Assembly (NCBI GenBank): GCA_905235575.1
Contig: CAJOLZ010000021.1
Span: forward strand, 1 to 64,000
DNA from: an uncultured Bacteroidaceae bacterium
GTDB taxonomy: Bacteria; Bacteroidota; Bacteroidia; Bacteroidales; Bacteroidaceae
DNA: 64,000 nt
Direction of reading: 5' to 3'
The number at the start of each line of letters is the position of its first letter. Position 1 is the first letter of the stretch. The notes under the pieces are model-generated. The model was not told the origin of the DNA. It was given only the letters and a program-made list of their open reading frames with translations, and did not search any database. This document shows positions 25,231-34,193 of the stretch, piece by piece. The position numbers and the translations under genes are program-made.

Positions 25231-25890
25231 TTAGGTTGTAAGAAGTGAAATCGAATCTTTGCACTGCTGGCTGATGTACTCCCAATCTTGGGCTGCAATG
25301 CGATCTTTTGGGAAAAGTTTCGAACCCATGCCGACACAGAATACGCCGGCTTTCCGCCATGCCTGCAAGTTCTCGGCAGTAGGCTCCACACCGCCCGTTA
25401 CCATCAACTTGGTCCATGGCATGGGCGCCATGATGCCTTTCACGAACTTGGGACCGAGTACATCGCCGGGGAACACTTTCACAAGGTCGCAGCCTATTTC
25501 CTGCGCCTGTCCCACTTCGCTTACCGTGCCGCACCCAGGTGTATAGGGTACACAGCGACGGTTACATACCTTGGCCACTTCGGCGTTCAACAGTGGTCCA
25601 ACTACGAAGTCGGCACCCATCTGTATGTAGAGCGAGGCTGTAGGAGCATCGACGATGGAACCGACACCCAATGCCAGTTCCGGGCACTCGCTACGGACGT
25701 ATTTCATCACATCGGCAAACACCTCATGGGCAAAGTCGCCTCGGTTGGTGAACTCAAAAGCACGCACGCCACCTTTGTAGCATGCCTGCACTACTTGCTT
25801 CGCTATTTCAGCGTCGGCATGATAGAACACAGGCACCATGCGTGTCTGTGCCATCTTTTGTATGACTGTTGTCTTGTCAAATTTACTCAT
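25231..25890 (-). CDS. eda: KDPG/KHG aldolase
   Basis: Cleaves 2-keto-3-deoxy-6-phosphogluconate to pyruvate and glyceraldehyde 3-phosphate, the last step of the pathway encoded here. Start at [13 protein letters not shown] (219 residues); the longer frame overlaps uxuA. The Schiff-base lysine lies in [10 protein letters not shown] (about residue 148), preceded by the phosphate- and substrate-binding strands [13 protein letters not shown] and [13 protein letters not shown], and [11 protein letters not shown]. The C-terminal [16 protein letters not shown] is the phosphate loop. It is spaced 20 bp from uxuA. Confidence 0.95.
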   Translation of the reverse strand: MSKFDKTTVIQKMAQTRMVPVFYHADAEIAKQVVQACYKGGVRAFEFTNRGDFAHEVFADVMKYVRSECPELALGVGSIVDAPTASLYIQMGADFVVGPLLNAEVAKVCNRRCVPYTPGCGTVSEVGQAQEIGCDLVKVFPGDVLGPKFVKGIMAPMPWTKLMVTGGVEPTAENLQAWRKAGVFCVGMGSKLFPKDRIAAQDWEYISQQCKDSISLLTT

Positions 25891-25910
25891 ATCTGTTGTT
25901 CTTTCTTTTT

Positions 25911-27080
25911 CTATTTCATTCGTGAGGCAAGTCCCAGTTCCAGACCTCGCAGTTCGGCAAGTCCTCTCAGACGACCGATGCATGAATACCCAGGATTTGT
26001 CTTCTTCTTCAGGTCGTCAATCATCTGGTGCCCGTGGTCGGGACGCATGACGATGCTTTGGCCGCGTTGTTGCTGAATCTCGAGAAACGCCTGCATCACC
26101 TCCACCATCGGAACGTCTCCCTCCAGATGGTTCGCCTCGTGGAAGTTTCCTTCTGCGTCACGTTGGGTGCTGCGCAAATGGACGAAGTCGATGCGGTCGG
26201 CAAAACGTCGCATCATAGCTGGAAGGTCGTTGTCTGCCCTTACTCCCAGAGAACCAGTGCAGAGGCATAGCCCGTTAGCCTTGCTCGGTACGGCATCAAT
26301 CAGTTGCTGAAAGTCTTCAGCTGTACTCATGATGCGTGGAAGTCCCAAGATGGGCATAGGTGGGTCATCAGGGTGGATTACCAATCTTACGCCTGCTTCC
26401 TCTGCCACCGGACATACTTCTCTCAAAAAATATATCAAGTTGGCGCGCAGACGTTCTGCATCGATGTCACGATAGCGATCGAGTTCCTTTTGGAACTGTT
26501 CCAGTGTAAAACTCTCTTCAGAACCGGGCAGTCCGGCTATCATGTTGCGTGTGATGAGGTTGCGTTCTTCCTCATCCATCGTCTCATAACGTCGTTGCGC
26601 TTTGTCTATGTCTTCTTTCGTATACTCCTTCTCAGCTCCGGGACGTTTCAATATAAAGAGGTCGAAAGCCATGTAGGCGGCTCGCTCAAAACGCAATGCA
26701 CGGCTTCCATCAGGCATCTCGAAGGCTAGGTTGGTGCGTGTCCAGTCGAGTACGGGCATGAAGTTGTATGTTACTACGTTTATGCTGCATTGTCCTAGAT
26801 TGCGCAGGCTCTCCTTGTAGTTCTCGATATATTGCTGGTAGTTGCCTGTCTGTGTCTTGATGTGCTCATGCACCGGTACGCTTTCCACGGCAGCCCATCG
26901 CATGCCTGCCGCTTCGATTATCTCTTTGCGACGAAGGATTTCCTCCACGCTCCACACCTCGCCGTTGGGTATATGGTGCAGAGCCGTAACGATGCCTGTG
27001 GCTCCGGCTTGTCTGATGTCTTGCAGCGACACTGGGTCGTTTGGCCCATACCATCTGAAAGATTGTTCCGAGAGTATCAT
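25911..27080 (-). CDS. uxuA: Mannonate dehydratase
   Basis: Dehydrates D-mannonate to 2-keto-3-deoxygluconate. The start at ATG 27080 gives [20 protein letters not shown], matching the [11 protein letters not shown] start of the E. coli enzyme. The ATG lies 4 bp after the SDR stop; the longer frame is not needed. Conserved blocks: [29 protein letters not shown], the metal-site [57 protein letters not shown], and the final [13 protein letters not shown]. The 389-residue length is close to E. coli's. Confidence 0.97.
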   Translation of the reverse strand: MILSEQSFRWYGPNDPVSLQDIRQAGATGIVTALHHIPNGEVWSVEEILRRKEIIEAAGMRWAAVESVPVHEHIKTQTGNYQQYIENYKESLRNLGQCSINVVTYNFMPVLDWTRTNLAFEMPDGSRALRFERAAYMAFDLFILKRPGAEKEYTKEDIDKAQRRYETMDEEERNLITRNMIAGLPGSEESFTLEQFQKELDRYRDIDAERLRANLIYFLREVCPVAEEAGVRLVIHPDDPPMPILGLPRIMSTAEDFQQLIDAVPSKANGLCLCTGSLGVRADNDLPAMMRRFADRIDFVHLRSTQRDAEGNFHEANHLEGDVPMVEVMQAFLEIQQQRGQSIVMRPDHGHQMIDDLKKKTNPGYSCIGRLRGLAELRGLELGLASRMK

Positions 27081-27084
27081 ATGT

Positions 27085-27897
27085 TTATATCGAAAATACG
27101 TTGAAACCACCGTCAACCACTGCCACGGTTCCTGTAACGAAACGTGAGGCTGGGCTGATGAGATAGTGAATGGTTCCGCAGAGTTCCTCAGGCTGTCCCA
27201 TGCGTCCCATTGGTGTCTGGCGAATGATGTCATGGCCGCGTTCTGTGAGCGAACCGTCAGGATTCGTCAGCAGCGTGCGGTTTTGTTCTGTGAGGAAGAA
27301 GCCCGGTGCGATGGCGTTTACACGTATTTCGGGGGAGAACTTGCGTGCTACCTCCGTAGCCATGTATGCAGTGAAATTGTTAATTCCCGACTTTGCGATG
27401 CCGTAGCCTGCCACTCGGGTAAGGGGACGGAATGCTGACATGGACGAGAAGTTCACCACACATCCTTGTTTACGCTCGGCCATCGGCTGAAGGAACACCT
27501 GTGTGGGTAGGATAGTGCCAACGAGGTTCAGCTGCATCACCTGTTCGATAGCTCCCGTACTGAGGTCGAAGAAGTTCTTGTCGGGCGGAATTGTGGCCCC
27601 CGGCATGTTACCTCCGGCTGCGTTCAGCAGTGCATCTACGGTACCATAGGTTGACAACACCTCTTGCAGATTCTCTTCCAGAATTTCGCGATCCAGCACG
27701 TTTGTCGTCAGGAAGATGGCTTCGCCTCCGTTCTTTCGGATTTCTGCTTCGATGGCTTTACCCTTTTCCTCATTTCGTCCGAGTAGCACCATGCGTGCTC
27801 CTTGTCCAGCCAGATATTTCGAGATGGCAGTGCCGAGAACACCTGTGGCTCCCGTCATCACAATCACATTACCGGTGATGTCGAAAAGTTTTTCCAT
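27085..27897 (-). CDS. SDR-family oxidoreductase, probable D-mannonate (fructuronate) oxidoreductase
   Basis: Classical short-chain dehydrogenase, 270 residues. The NAD(P)-binding TGATGVLG is at 15-22, NAAGG near 91-95, and the catalytic S...YxxxK is seen as FSSMSAF ... GYGIAKSG, with [14 protein letters not shown] after it. Its place between kdgK and uxuA, and the absence of a UxuB-type gene, point to reduction of fructuronate to mannonate, as reported for SDR enzymes in other bacteria. The residue after NFDIT start ([16 protein letters not shown]) also fits that subgroup. Exact substrate is inferred from context. Confidence 0.88.
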   Translation of the reverse strand: MEKLFDITGNVIVMTGATGVLGTAISKYLAGQGARMVLLGRNEEKGKAIEAEIRKNGGEAIFLTTNVLDREILEENLQEVLSTYGTVDALLNAAGGNMPGATIPPDKNFFDLSTGAIEQVMQLNLVGTILPTQVFLQPMAERKQGCVVNFSSMSAFRPLTRVAGYGIAKSGINNFTAYMATEVARKFSPEIRVNAIAPGFFLTEQNRTLLTNPDGSLTERGHDIIRQTPMGRMGQPEELCGTIHYLISPASRFVTGTVAVVDGGFNVFSI

Positions 27898-27912
27898 AGT
27901 ATAATTCCTGGT

Positions 27913-28938
27913 TTATCGTTGAACACGTCCTGAGCCGTCTCCGCCCATCAGGCTTTCCACTTCTTCTGTCGTCACCATGTTCACATCGCCTGGTATTGTG
28001 TGTTTCAGGGCTGAGGCAGCCACGGCGAACTCCAGTGCTCCGGCTTGTGACGGCTGCGTGAGCAGTCCGTGGATGAGTCCGGCAGCGAAAGAGTCACCAC
28101 CTCCCACGCGGTCCACGATGGGCTGTATGTCGTATCTACGGCTTTCGTAGAATTCGTTTCCGTCATAGATGAGGGCTTTCCATCCGTTGTGCGAGGCCGA
28201 ATAGCTTTCGCGCAGTGTGGAGGCCACGTAGCGGAAACCGAATGTCTCAGCCATGCCGCGGAAGATATTCTTATATCCCTCGGCTGCGGTCTGTCCGCTT
28301 GTCACATCGGCATCGGGCGTGAAGCCCAGGCAGAGTTTTGCGTCTTCTTCGTTACCGATGCACACATCCACATACTCCATCAGCGGGCGCATCACTTGCT
28401 GTGCTTTCTCTGAGGTCCACAATTTTTTACGGAAGTTGAGGTCGCACGACACAGTCACGCCATGTCTCTTTGCGGCTTCGCAGGCGGCTTTCACCAGTTG
28501 TGCTGCGCTGTCGCTGAGGGCTGGGGTGATGCCTGTCCAGTGGAACCAGCGTGCGTCTTGCATGATGGCATCGAAGTCGAATTCGCTTGCCTCGGCCTGA
28601 GCAATGGCTGAGCCTGCACGGTCGTATATTACTTTCGAGGGACGCATGGCCGAACCCGTCTCCAGGTAATAGATGCCGATGCGGTCGCCGCCTCTTACGA
28701 TGCATTCTGTGTCCACACCAAAGCGGCGCAGCGAATTGATGGCTGCCTGACCTATCTCGTTCTTCGGCAACTTCGTTATGAATTGCGTTGCGTGTCCATA
28801 GTTGGCCAGACTGACGGCTACGTTGGCTTCGCCGCCGCCGTAAACTACGTCAAATTGAGTGGCTTGTGTGAAGCGTTCCTGCTGTGGGGGTGAAAGGCGA
28901 AGCATGATTTCGCCCATCGTAACAATCTTGTTTTTCAT
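27913..28938 (-). CDS. kdgK: 2-dehydro-3-deoxygluconokinase
   Basis: PfkB-family sugar kinase that phosphorylates KDG to KDPG. Start chosen at MKNKIVTMGEIMLRLSPP (341 residues). Substrate side: VVYGGGEANVAVSLANYGH near residue 35. The second PfkB signature with the catalytic aspartate is DRVGGGDSFAAGLIHGLL near 280. It opens the operon kdgK, SDR, uxuA, eda, uxaC, glycosyltransferase (gaps 4-20 bp). A -7 box TACATTTG lies at 28960-28967 on the minus strand without a good -33 box, which would suit activator control. Confidence 0.94.
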   Translation of the reverse strand: MKNKIVTMGEIMLRLSPPQQERFTQATQFDVVYGGGEANVAVSLANYGHATQFITKLPKNEIGQAAINSLRRFGVDTECIVRGGDRIGIYYLETGSAMRPSKVIYDRAGSAIAQAEASEFDFDAIMQDARWFHWTGITPALSDSAAQLVKAACEAAKRHGVTVSCDLNFRKKLWTSEKAQQVMRPLMEYVDVCIGNEEDAKLCLGFTPDADVTSGQTAAEGYKNIFRGMAETFGFRYVASTLRESYSASHNGWKALIYDGNEFYESRRYDIQPIVDRVGGGDSFAAGLIHGLLTQPSQAGALEFAVAASALKHTIPGDVNMVTTEEVESLMGGDGSGRVQR

Positions 28939-28959
28939 TTTCCAGTTAGTTTTGTCAGG

Positions 28960-28967
28960 CAAATGTA
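28960..28967 (-). promoter_or_regulatory. -7 element upstream of the glucuronate operon
   Basis: TACATTTG on the minus strand, 22 bp before the kdgK start. No TTTG is found at the right distance, so the promoter may depend on an activator. Confidence 0.4.
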
Positions 28968-29023
28968 TACTTTATTTTCAATAAACAGGTGTATTTATTG
29001 CTTTTTGTGGATGGACAAATTTC

Positions 29024-29747
29024 CTATTTGATGCCCAGATAGTCGAGACACTTTTCCGGCCAGTAGTTCATGATCAGTTCCGAGGGATAGCCCACTTCGT
29101 CCACCAACTCCAGTGCGCGGTCGTATTGTGCTATCTGGTATGTGATGTGTGCGTCGCTGCCCAGTATCACGGGCACGTCGTGTTTCTTGCACAATCGCAG
29201 CAGCTCAGCGTTGTTGCTGCGTGCTTCGGTGAAGTGACGTATGGGGGCCATCGAGTGGTTGTTCACCTCGAGCAGCGTGTGTGCTTCCTTGGCTGCCAGC
29301 ACGAGTGCCTCGAAGTCCAGCTCGGCCGTACCGTCGGCAGGGTGGCTTATGATGTGCATCTTGGGATGTTGTATGACCCGAATCACTCCGTCGGTGTTCT
29401 CTGTGCGGGTACCGCCTTTCCAGCAAACTGAGTGAATGCCGGCTATGCGCAGGTCGAGTCGGTCCATCATCACTTCGTCTATGTCCAGTGTGCCTTCGGT
29501 GTCCAGTATGTTCATCTCGCAGCCCATCAGCAGGCGCATCCCGTCCCATTGGCGCGGCACGATGTACATATTTCTGAAGTAGAGCACCGAGCATGTGCCG
29601 GGTATGCTGGGGCCGTGTTGTGATGCCCAGCACGCGCAGTCCTTTCTGCTGTGCGGCGGTCACCATTTCGGTGAGGGTATTGTAGGCGTGTCCCGAGACG
29701 AGGGTATGGGTGTGCAGGTCGAGCAACGTCTGTGGCTTGTCGTTCAT
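29024..29747 (-). pseudogene. PHP-domain phosphatase (YcdX type), frameshifted
   Basis: Metal-dependent phosphoesterase of the PHP family, split over two frames. The first part, MNDKPQTLLDLHTHTLVSGH ... LRVLGIT, carries the first metal motif (HTHT). The second, GPSIPGTCSVLYFRNM through GCEMN, SVCWKGG, HPADG and LGSDAHITYQIAQYD, carries the rest and ends NYWPEKCLDYLGIK. Intact relatives read GIT-(E/D)-H-GPxxPG at the join. Here ATC ACA is followed by A CAC GGC, so two bases are missing at about 29616-29620. Joined, the protein would be about 241 residues, normal for the family. Either a real mutation or an assembly error. It lies 21 bp after an HD hydrolase gene. Confidence 0.8.
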
Positions 29748-29768
29748 AAGGGAGATGTTTCTTGTTTT

Positions 29769-30383
29769 TTATGATTGGAGCGAGGTCTCTATTTCGGCTT
29801 TCAGTCCCTCGGGAAGACTCATCCGCAGGTCGTCGGTTGGAGCCTGCAGAGCCTTCAGAAAGTGGGGGAGTTCGCGCGAATAGACTTCTCGCATGTGGTT
29901 GTTCGATTCGTCGGTGCCTTGGCAGGAATAGGCGATGTTGGCGGCGCGGTCGCAGAGTTTCACGAAGGGTGCATAGGGTGTCTCGCGTATTCCGCGGTAG
30001 TATCGTTCGTCGGCGCGTTCCTCGCGTGTGCGACCTTTTTCGTTGGTCAGTGCATACACAATTTCGGCCGCCATGTGAGCCTGTTCTTCGTCCATGAATC
30101 TGCGGGCGATGCGTGTCACGTCGTTGTATGTCAGCCGTGCGTCCTCTATGCTGTCGTGGAACCATGCCCCGAAAAACAATGGCGCCACGTCCTGCTTCCG
30201 CTGACATATCTCGTGTCCGTAGCGGAAGACGCCGTCTGCCACCATGTCCAGGTGGAATCCGTAGGGCTTTGTGCCGTCGTAAAGTTGGTTGACACTCTGG
30301 TGCAGTTCGTGGGCACAATTGCGAATCGCGTCCAGCGTGGGTTTTGCCGCTGCCGTCAGTTGGTCAAACTCGGTCTTTGTCAT
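29769..30383 (-). CDS. HD-domain metal-dependent hydrolase
   Basis: 204 residues from MTKTEFDQLTAAAKP. The HD pair H76-D77 lies in FGAWFHDSIEDARLTYNDVT, a motif much like the hydrolase site of RelA/SpoT and MESH1 proteins (HDxxED). H44 (YGFHLDMVADGV) and D143 of KLCDRAANI are the likely remaining metal ligands. Small alarmone or nucleotide hydrolases have this layout, but no synthetase domain is present and the substrate is not determined. The longer frame to 30530 is rejected because it overlaps the divergent peptidase gene. A -7-like TAACTTTG lies at 30402-30409. Confidence 0.78.
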   Translation of the reverse strand: MTKTEFDQLTAAAKPTLDAIRNCAHELHQSVNQLYDGTKPYGFHLDMVADGVFRYGHEICQRKQDVAPLFFGAWFHDSIEDARLTYNDVTRIARRFMDEEQAHMAAEIVYALTNEKGRTREERADERYYRGIRETPYAPFVKLCDRAANIAYSCQGTDESNNHMREVYSRELPHFLKALQAPTDDLRMSLPEGLKAEIETSLQS

Positions 30384-30416
30384 TGTGGATTTGTTTGGAT
30401 GCAAAGTTACACTTTT

Positions 30417-30449
30417 TTTGCTTAAATCAGAAATTTCTTCATACCTTTG
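30417..30449 (+). promoter_or_regulatory. Promoter of the M64 peptidase gene
   Basis: TTTG (30417-30420), 21 bp, TACCTTTG (30442-30449). It is divergent from the HD hydrolase gene. The leader is about 19 nt. Confidence 0.75.
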
Positions 30450-30472
30450 TGCTGACAAAACGCTCTTTTGAG

Positions 30473-31759
30473 ATGAAAATCCGCTTTCTTCTACCCCTTC
30501 TTCTCTGCATCGCAGTATCGTTGAAGGCACAGAGGTTCGACGACTTTTTCGTCGACCGTACGCTTCGTGTGGATTATACTTTCAGCGGCGACAACCGCCA
30601 CCAGCAGATTTCTGTCGACGAACTTTTGTGCTCCGAGGGCTGGTATGGCCGTCGTGCGAATCTCGACAGTCTGCTTCTGCGTGGCAACGGCCAGCTGACC
30701 ATGACCGATACGCTTGGCCGCGACACGCTCTACCGCCATTCCTTCAGCACGCTTTTCCAGGAGTGGCAGACCACCGAGGAGGCCACCCACGTATGGAAAT
30801 CGTTCGAGAATGTCTTCCTGCTGCCCATGCCCAAACAGCCCGTCCTTGTCACGGTCACGCTCACCGACACCCACAACCGCGTGGTGGAAAGTCTGACACA
30901 TCGCGTGAATCCCGATGACATCCTGATTCGCCCCATCGGCCGGAAGCAGACACCCTGGCGCTATTTGGGACAGTCCGGCGACAGCCGCCAGCGCATCGAC
31001 ATCGCCTTCGTGCCCGAGGGCTATCGGCAGGACGAGATGGAGCGCTTCTACGACGACTGCCGGGAGAGCATCGATGCCATGCTCAGTCACGAGCCCTTCC
31101 GCTCGATGGCCGACCATTTCAACTTCGTGGCTGTAGCCATGCCGTCGGACGAGAGTGGCGTCAGCATCCCCCATCGGGGCGAGTGGCGCTCCACGGCTCT
31201 CAGCTCCGCGTTCGACACCTTCTACAGCGAGCGCTATCTGACCACCCTCCATCTGAAGCGCCTCCACGACATCCTCGCAGGCATTCCCTACGAACACATC
31301 ATCATACTGGCCAACACCGACAACTATGGCGGCGGCGGAATCTACAACAGCTATCTGATGAGTGCGGCGCACAATGCGAAGAGCCGCCCCGTGGTGGTGC
31401 ACGAATTCGGTCACAGCTTTGCCGGACTGGCCGACGAATACTACAACGACGACACTTTCGAGGAATTCTATCATGCCGACACCGAGCCGTGGGAACCGAA
31501 CATCACTACGCTGAAAGACTTCTCGCAGAAATGGGCAGACATGCTGCCGCCCGACACCAAAATTCCCACGCAGCCCGACGGCCGCGACATCTATACCCAA
31601 GTGGGTGTTTACGAGGGGGCGGGCTATCAGTCGAAGGGCGTTTACAGGCCCGTGCAGGAGTGCCGAATGAAAATCAACGAGGCCCCCGTCTTCTGTCCCG
31701 TTTGTGAACGCGCCATCCGACGCATGATTCTCTATTCGACGGGCGAGGCGGAGAAGTGA
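30473..31759 (+). CDS. M64-family (IgA protease-like) metallopeptidase
   Basis: Exported zinc peptidase of family M64, with an N-terminal beta domain. Signal peptide residues 1-19 (MKIRFLLPLLLCIAVSLKAQ). The N-terminal M64 domain covers about 20-150 (FFVDRTLRVDYTFSGDNRHQ). The catalytic domain starts about 165 (IDIAFVPEGYRQDEMERFYD). Zinc motif HEFGHSFAGLADEY has H310, E311 and H314. A cysteine-containing tail (QECRMKINEAPVFCPVCERA) is usual in the family. Start chosen at ATG 30473, which gives the signal peptide; upstream in-frame codons lie within or before the promoter. The natural substrate is unknown; the clostridial prototype cleaves human IgA. Confidence 0.9.
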   Translation: MKIRFLLPLLLCIAVSLKAQRFDDFFVDRTLRVDYTFSGDNRHQQISVDELLCSEGWYGRRANLDSLLLRGNGQLTMTDTLGRDTLYRHSFSTLFQEWQTTEEATHVWKSFENVFLLPMPKQPVLVTVTLTDTHNRVVESLTHRVNPDDILIRPIGRKQTPWRYLGQSGDSRQRIDIAFVPEGYRQDEMERFYDDCRESIDAMLSHEPFRSMADHFNFVAVAMPSDESGVSIPHRGEWRSTALSSAFDTFYSERYLTTLHLKRLHDILAGIPYEHIIILANTDNYGGGGIYNSYLMSAAHNAKSRPVVVHEFGHSFAGLADEYYNDDTFEEFYHADTEPWEPNITTLKDFSQKWADMLPPDTKIPTQPDGRDIYTQVGVYEGAGYQSKGVYRPVQECRMKINEAPVFCPVCERAIRRMILYSTGEAEK

Positions 31760-31833
31760 TTCTCGATTGCTGCTCCGATGATTTAATCATTACATTTTCC
31801 GTTCTCTATTTCGACGGAACTTACGAAGTGAAC

Positions 31834-31881
31834 CGTCGCGACGTGCTTTTCGGGATGTCGCACCACGGTGCGTTGACCCTC
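31834..31881. repeat. 22-bp palindromic array, copy D (short)
   Basis: Only two clear units: a degenerate one at 31834 (CGTCGCGACGTGC) and a full one at 31856 with CGCACCACGGTGCG followed by TTGACC. Sequence before 31834 may be eroded further units. It lies 75 bp beyond the M64 stop. Confidence 0.7.
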
Positions 31882-32010
31882 GAAACACGGTTCAAACATC
31901 ACGAGCGTGCGATATTTCTGCCCAAAGTAGAAGTCGCTCGAAAATAATCAATTCTCGCGAGCGCTGATAATCAGGTGGTTAAAAATCCGATGCATGCAGA
32001 AACTACAGAA

Positions 32011-32054
32011 AATGCCCCTGAAAAGTGCCTTTTTCGGCATTTTTCAGGGGCATT
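32011..32054. terminator. Bidirectional terminator
   Basis: Perfect 14-bp stem AATGCCCCTGAAAA / TTTTCAGGGGCATT with a 16-nt loop. It serves the convergent M64 gene and the minus-strand operon. Confidence 0.85.
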
Positions 32055-32130
32055 GAATTTTCGGTCTGAAGTGTGAAATCCTCAGATATGTTTACAAAAT
32101 CGAAGCGGCGGTCACCTCCCGGCGGTGCAC

Positions 32131-32394
32131 CTATTTGCGGCGTTTGCGAAATATCAGGCTGAGGGTGCGAATGAGGCTGTTTCCGATGCGCACGCCCTGA
32201 TAGATGGCCATGCCGTTGCCCACCAGATTGGTGAACAGCGCGACGCGATTTCCCGTCTTTGGCACCTCGCCGAAGATGTCTCGCGTGGTGTCGGTGATGC
32301 GTGCCTGCGACTTTCGCAACTCCTTGTTGAGCTGCTTCTTCTCGCGTCGCAGCGACACGAGGATGTCGGTTTCGCGTACGGAAAAGTTATTCAT
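32131..32394 (-). CDS. Uncharacterised 87-residue basic protein
   Basis: Start at MNNFSVRETDILVSLRREKK. A charged helix is followed by a moderately hydrophobic C-terminal half (VALFTNLVGNGMAIYQGVRI) and a basic end (LIFRKRRK). The start overlaps the stop of the YqjE-like gene by 8 bp, so translation is probably coupled. In other bacteria small YqjK-type proteins follow YqjE-like genes, which may be the counterpart here. That is an inference from position, not from a motif. Confidence 0.7.
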   Translation of the reverse strand: MNNFSVRETDILVSLRREKKQLNKELRKSQARITDTTRDIFGEVPKTGNRVALFTNLVGNGMAIYQGVRIGNSLIRTLSLIFRKRRK

Positions 32395-32791
32395 CCTCAG
32401 CGGCCTCCTCCTCCGTCTCGGTCTCTTCGTCGTCTGGCGACGAACTGATGCTGCTGAACAGCCCCACCACCAGTCGCGATATGGGCACGAGCACCCATCG
32501 TGTTCGGTTTTTGTTGAAAATGAACAGCGCGATCGCCAGCACTGCCGCAATACTCAGGAATCCCACAGCGACGTTGTCAGCCAGCCGCCCTATCCACATG
32601 GCCAGGGCGACGGTGAGGAAAAACAGCAGCATGGCTCCCAATACAAAGCACACCTCGGCCACCGCTATGGTGGTGAGGAGGACAATGAGCTTGTCGGCCG
32701 CATCGAGCGCCACATAGCGCTTCTGCAGCTTCAGGTAGCGGCGCAACTCGTTGAAGAGCGCGCGGAATTGGGTGGTGTATCCGCCTTTCAT
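32387..32791 (-). CDS. YqjE-like (phage-holin superfamily, DUF1469) membrane protein
   Basis: 134 residues. An N-terminal amphipathic helix (FRALFNELRRYLKLQKRYVA) is followed by two long membrane hairpins (LIVLLTTIAVAEVCFVLGAM with LLFFLTVALAMWI; then AVGFLSIAAVLAIALFIF) and a strongly acidic tail (SSPDDEETETEEEAAEDE). Database names for this family mention phage holin, but the protein is a chromosomal inner-membrane protein usually found beside YtxH- or ElaB-like genes. It lies 21 bp after the YtxH-like gene. A role in envelope stress is inferred. Confidence 0.82.
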   Translation of the reverse strand: MKGGYTTQFRALFNELRRYLKLQKRYVALDAADKLIVLLTTIAVAEVCFVLGAMLLFFLTVALAMWIGRLADNVAVGFLSIAAVLAIALFIFNKNRTRWVLVPISRLVVGLFSSISSSPDDEETETEEEAAEDE

Positions 32792-32812
32792 TCCTGGCCG
32801 GATGCGTGTGGT

Positions 32813-33025
32813 TTAGTCCTCGCTGGCTGCGTTCTGCAACTCCTCTGCAATCTCGTCCACCAGGCTTTCCATCTCCTTTTTGTTCAGCTTGATGCCACGC
32901 TTGCGGAGGGCCTCGGCAATCTTGTCACGCAGGTCACTTCCCTTTTCGGGAGCAAACAGAAGACCACATGCGGCACCCAGTGCGGCGCCACCCAGAAATG
33001 CAACGAAATAATTGAATGCTCTCAT
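32813..33025 (-). CDS. YtxH-domain small membrane protein
   Basis: 70 residues from MRAFNYFVAFLGGAALGAAC. One membrane helix with the YtxH signature (GGAALGAACGLLFAPEKGSD) is followed by a charged helix (LRDKIAEALRKRGIKLNKKE). It is first in a three-gene operon with the YqjE-like and basic proteins. This set is typical of membrane-stress proteins whose exact job is unknown. A -7-like TATATTTG lies at 33060-33067 on the minus strand. The longer frame to 33094 runs through that box and is rejected. Confidence 0.85.
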   Translation of the reverse strand: MRAFNYFVAFLGGAALGAACGLLFAPEKGSDLRDKIAEALRKRGIKLNKKEMESLVDEIAEELQNAASED

Positions 33026-33140
33026 AGTCGTATTAGTTATATTTGGTGTAGTTTCAGTGCAAATATACGTCTTTTTTCTTATAACAAGCCCCAATGGGAC
33101 AAATAATCGCGATTTTTAACGTTTTTTTTCGTATTCTATA

Positions 33141-33171
33141 TTGCTTGCATCGAGTTTTTTTGCTACCTTTG
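33141..33171 (+). promoter_or_regulatory. Promoter of the SPOR lipoprotein gene
   Basis: TTG (33141-33143), 20 bp, TACCTTTG (33164-33171). The leader is about 45 nt. Confidence 0.7.
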
Positions 33172-33220
33172 CGCAAAATATTAAAAAGACAGAATAAAAC
33201 CTTATTATAAACCTTTAAGT

Positions 33221-33709
33221 ATGAAAAAGACATTATTGATGGGTGCTGCCATTTGCGCAGTGTTTGCCTTGACTTCCTGCAAGAGCAAGGAGAGTGCTTA
33301 CAAGAAAGCCTACGAGAAGGCTCAGGCACAGCAGGTACAGACTACTACAACCCCGACTACGGTTCAGCAGACCAACCCGAGTGCTGTGACTCCCGTTACT
33401 CCTGCTCAGCCCGCAGCTGACTACAGCAACGTGCAGGTTCGCTCCGAGAACTTCTCACTCGTGTCTGGTGCTCCGCTGAAGGCTTACAGCGTGGTTGTAG
33501 GCAGCTTCGGCGTGAAGGCCAATGCCACACGTCTGAGCGAGACACTGGCTTCCAAGGGCTATACTCCGCGTGTATTGCAGGCATCCACCACGAACGGCAC
33601 CATGTACCGTGTGGTAGCTACCAGCTACGATACGAAGGCCGATGCAGCTCAGAGCCGCAGCAACCTCGAGGCTCAGTACCCTGGCGCATGGCTGCTGTAT
33701 CAGAAATAA
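33221..33709 (+). CDS. SPOR-domain lipoprotein
   Basis: Lipoprotein that binds denuded peptidoglycan strands at division sites. The lipobox LTSC places the lipidated cysteine at residue 20. A charged helix (KESAYKKAYEKAQAQQVQ) and a Thr/Pro/Gln-rich linker (about 40-70) lead to the SPOR domain (about 87-160): AYSVVVGSFGVKANATRLSE, then YRVVATSYDTKADAAQSRSN. It is followed 28 bp later by ruvX on the same strand and may be read through into it. Confidence 0.9.
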   Translation: MKKTLLMGAAICAVFALTSCKSKESAYKKAYEKAQAQQVQTTTTPTTVQQTNPSAVTPVTPAQPAADYSNVQVRSENFSLVSGAPLKAYSVVVGSFGVKANATRLSETLASKGYTPRVLQASTTNGTMYRVVATSYDTKADAAQSRSNLEAQYPGAWLLYQK

Positions 33710-33737
33710 ACAGCTCGCCTTACCTTTTATAATATAG

Positions 33738-34151
33738 GTGGGTAGAGTTCTATCGATCGATTATGGGGTCCGTCGCACCGGTTTGGCTGTGACGGACCCT
33801 CTTCAGATTATAGCCGGCGGGCTGACCACCGTGGCTACGCCTGCGCTGATGGACTATCTGCGCAACTACGTGGCACACGAACAGGTGGAACGCTTCGTCG
33901 TCGGACTGCCGCGGCAGACCAATGGCTGGGACAGCGACAACTTGCCACGCGTGAAAAACTTCGTGGCACAACTGACGAAGACATTCCCACAGATTCCCGT
34001 AGAAATGTGGGACGAACGATATACCAGCGTCATGGCTCACCGCACGATGCTCGAAAGCGGCATCGGAAAAATGGCGCGCAGAAACAAAGCTCTCGTGGAC
34101 GAGATAAGTGCCACCATCATACTGCAAGGGTGGATGGAAGCACACCGATGA
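33738..34151 (+). CDS. ruvX: YqgF/RuvX-family nuclease
   Basis: RNase H-fold protein implicated in 16S rRNA 5' maturation and annotated as a Holliday-junction resolvase. VLSIDYGVRRTGLAVTD (residues 4-20) supplies the first catalytic aspartate. FVVGLPRQTNGWDSDN and WDERYTSVMA give the next acidic sites, and VDEISATIILQGWM ends the fold. The 137-residue length is standard. The start appears to be GTG at 33738; no in-frame ATG is available without losing the first strand. It heads a run with def, a TPR gene and thrS. Confidence 0.93.
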   Translation: MGRVLSIDYGVRRTGLAVTDPLQIIAGGLTTVATPALMDYLRNYVAHEQVERFVVGLPRQTNGWDSDNLPRVKNFVAQLTKTFPQIPVEMWDERYTSVMAHRTMLESGIGKMARRNKALVDEISATIILQGWMEAHR

Positions 34152-34193
34152 GAAGCTGACTGAAAAAGGAATAAAGATAAAAACGTAACGCAC

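Larger units (their letters stand above)
31760..32130. other. 371-bp convergent region
   Basis: Between the M64 gene and the three-gene minus-strand operon. It contains degenerate repeat copy D (31834-31881) and a strong terminator (32011-32054). No gene is seen. Confidence 0.6.

Noticed and set aside
28069..28600. Plus-strand frames over kdgK
   Set aside because: Shadows of kdgK on the opposite strand.
32387..32791. Prophage signal from the holin-like protein
   Set aside because: The protein is a chromosomal YqjE-like membrane protein beside a YtxH-like gene; no other phage genes are present.
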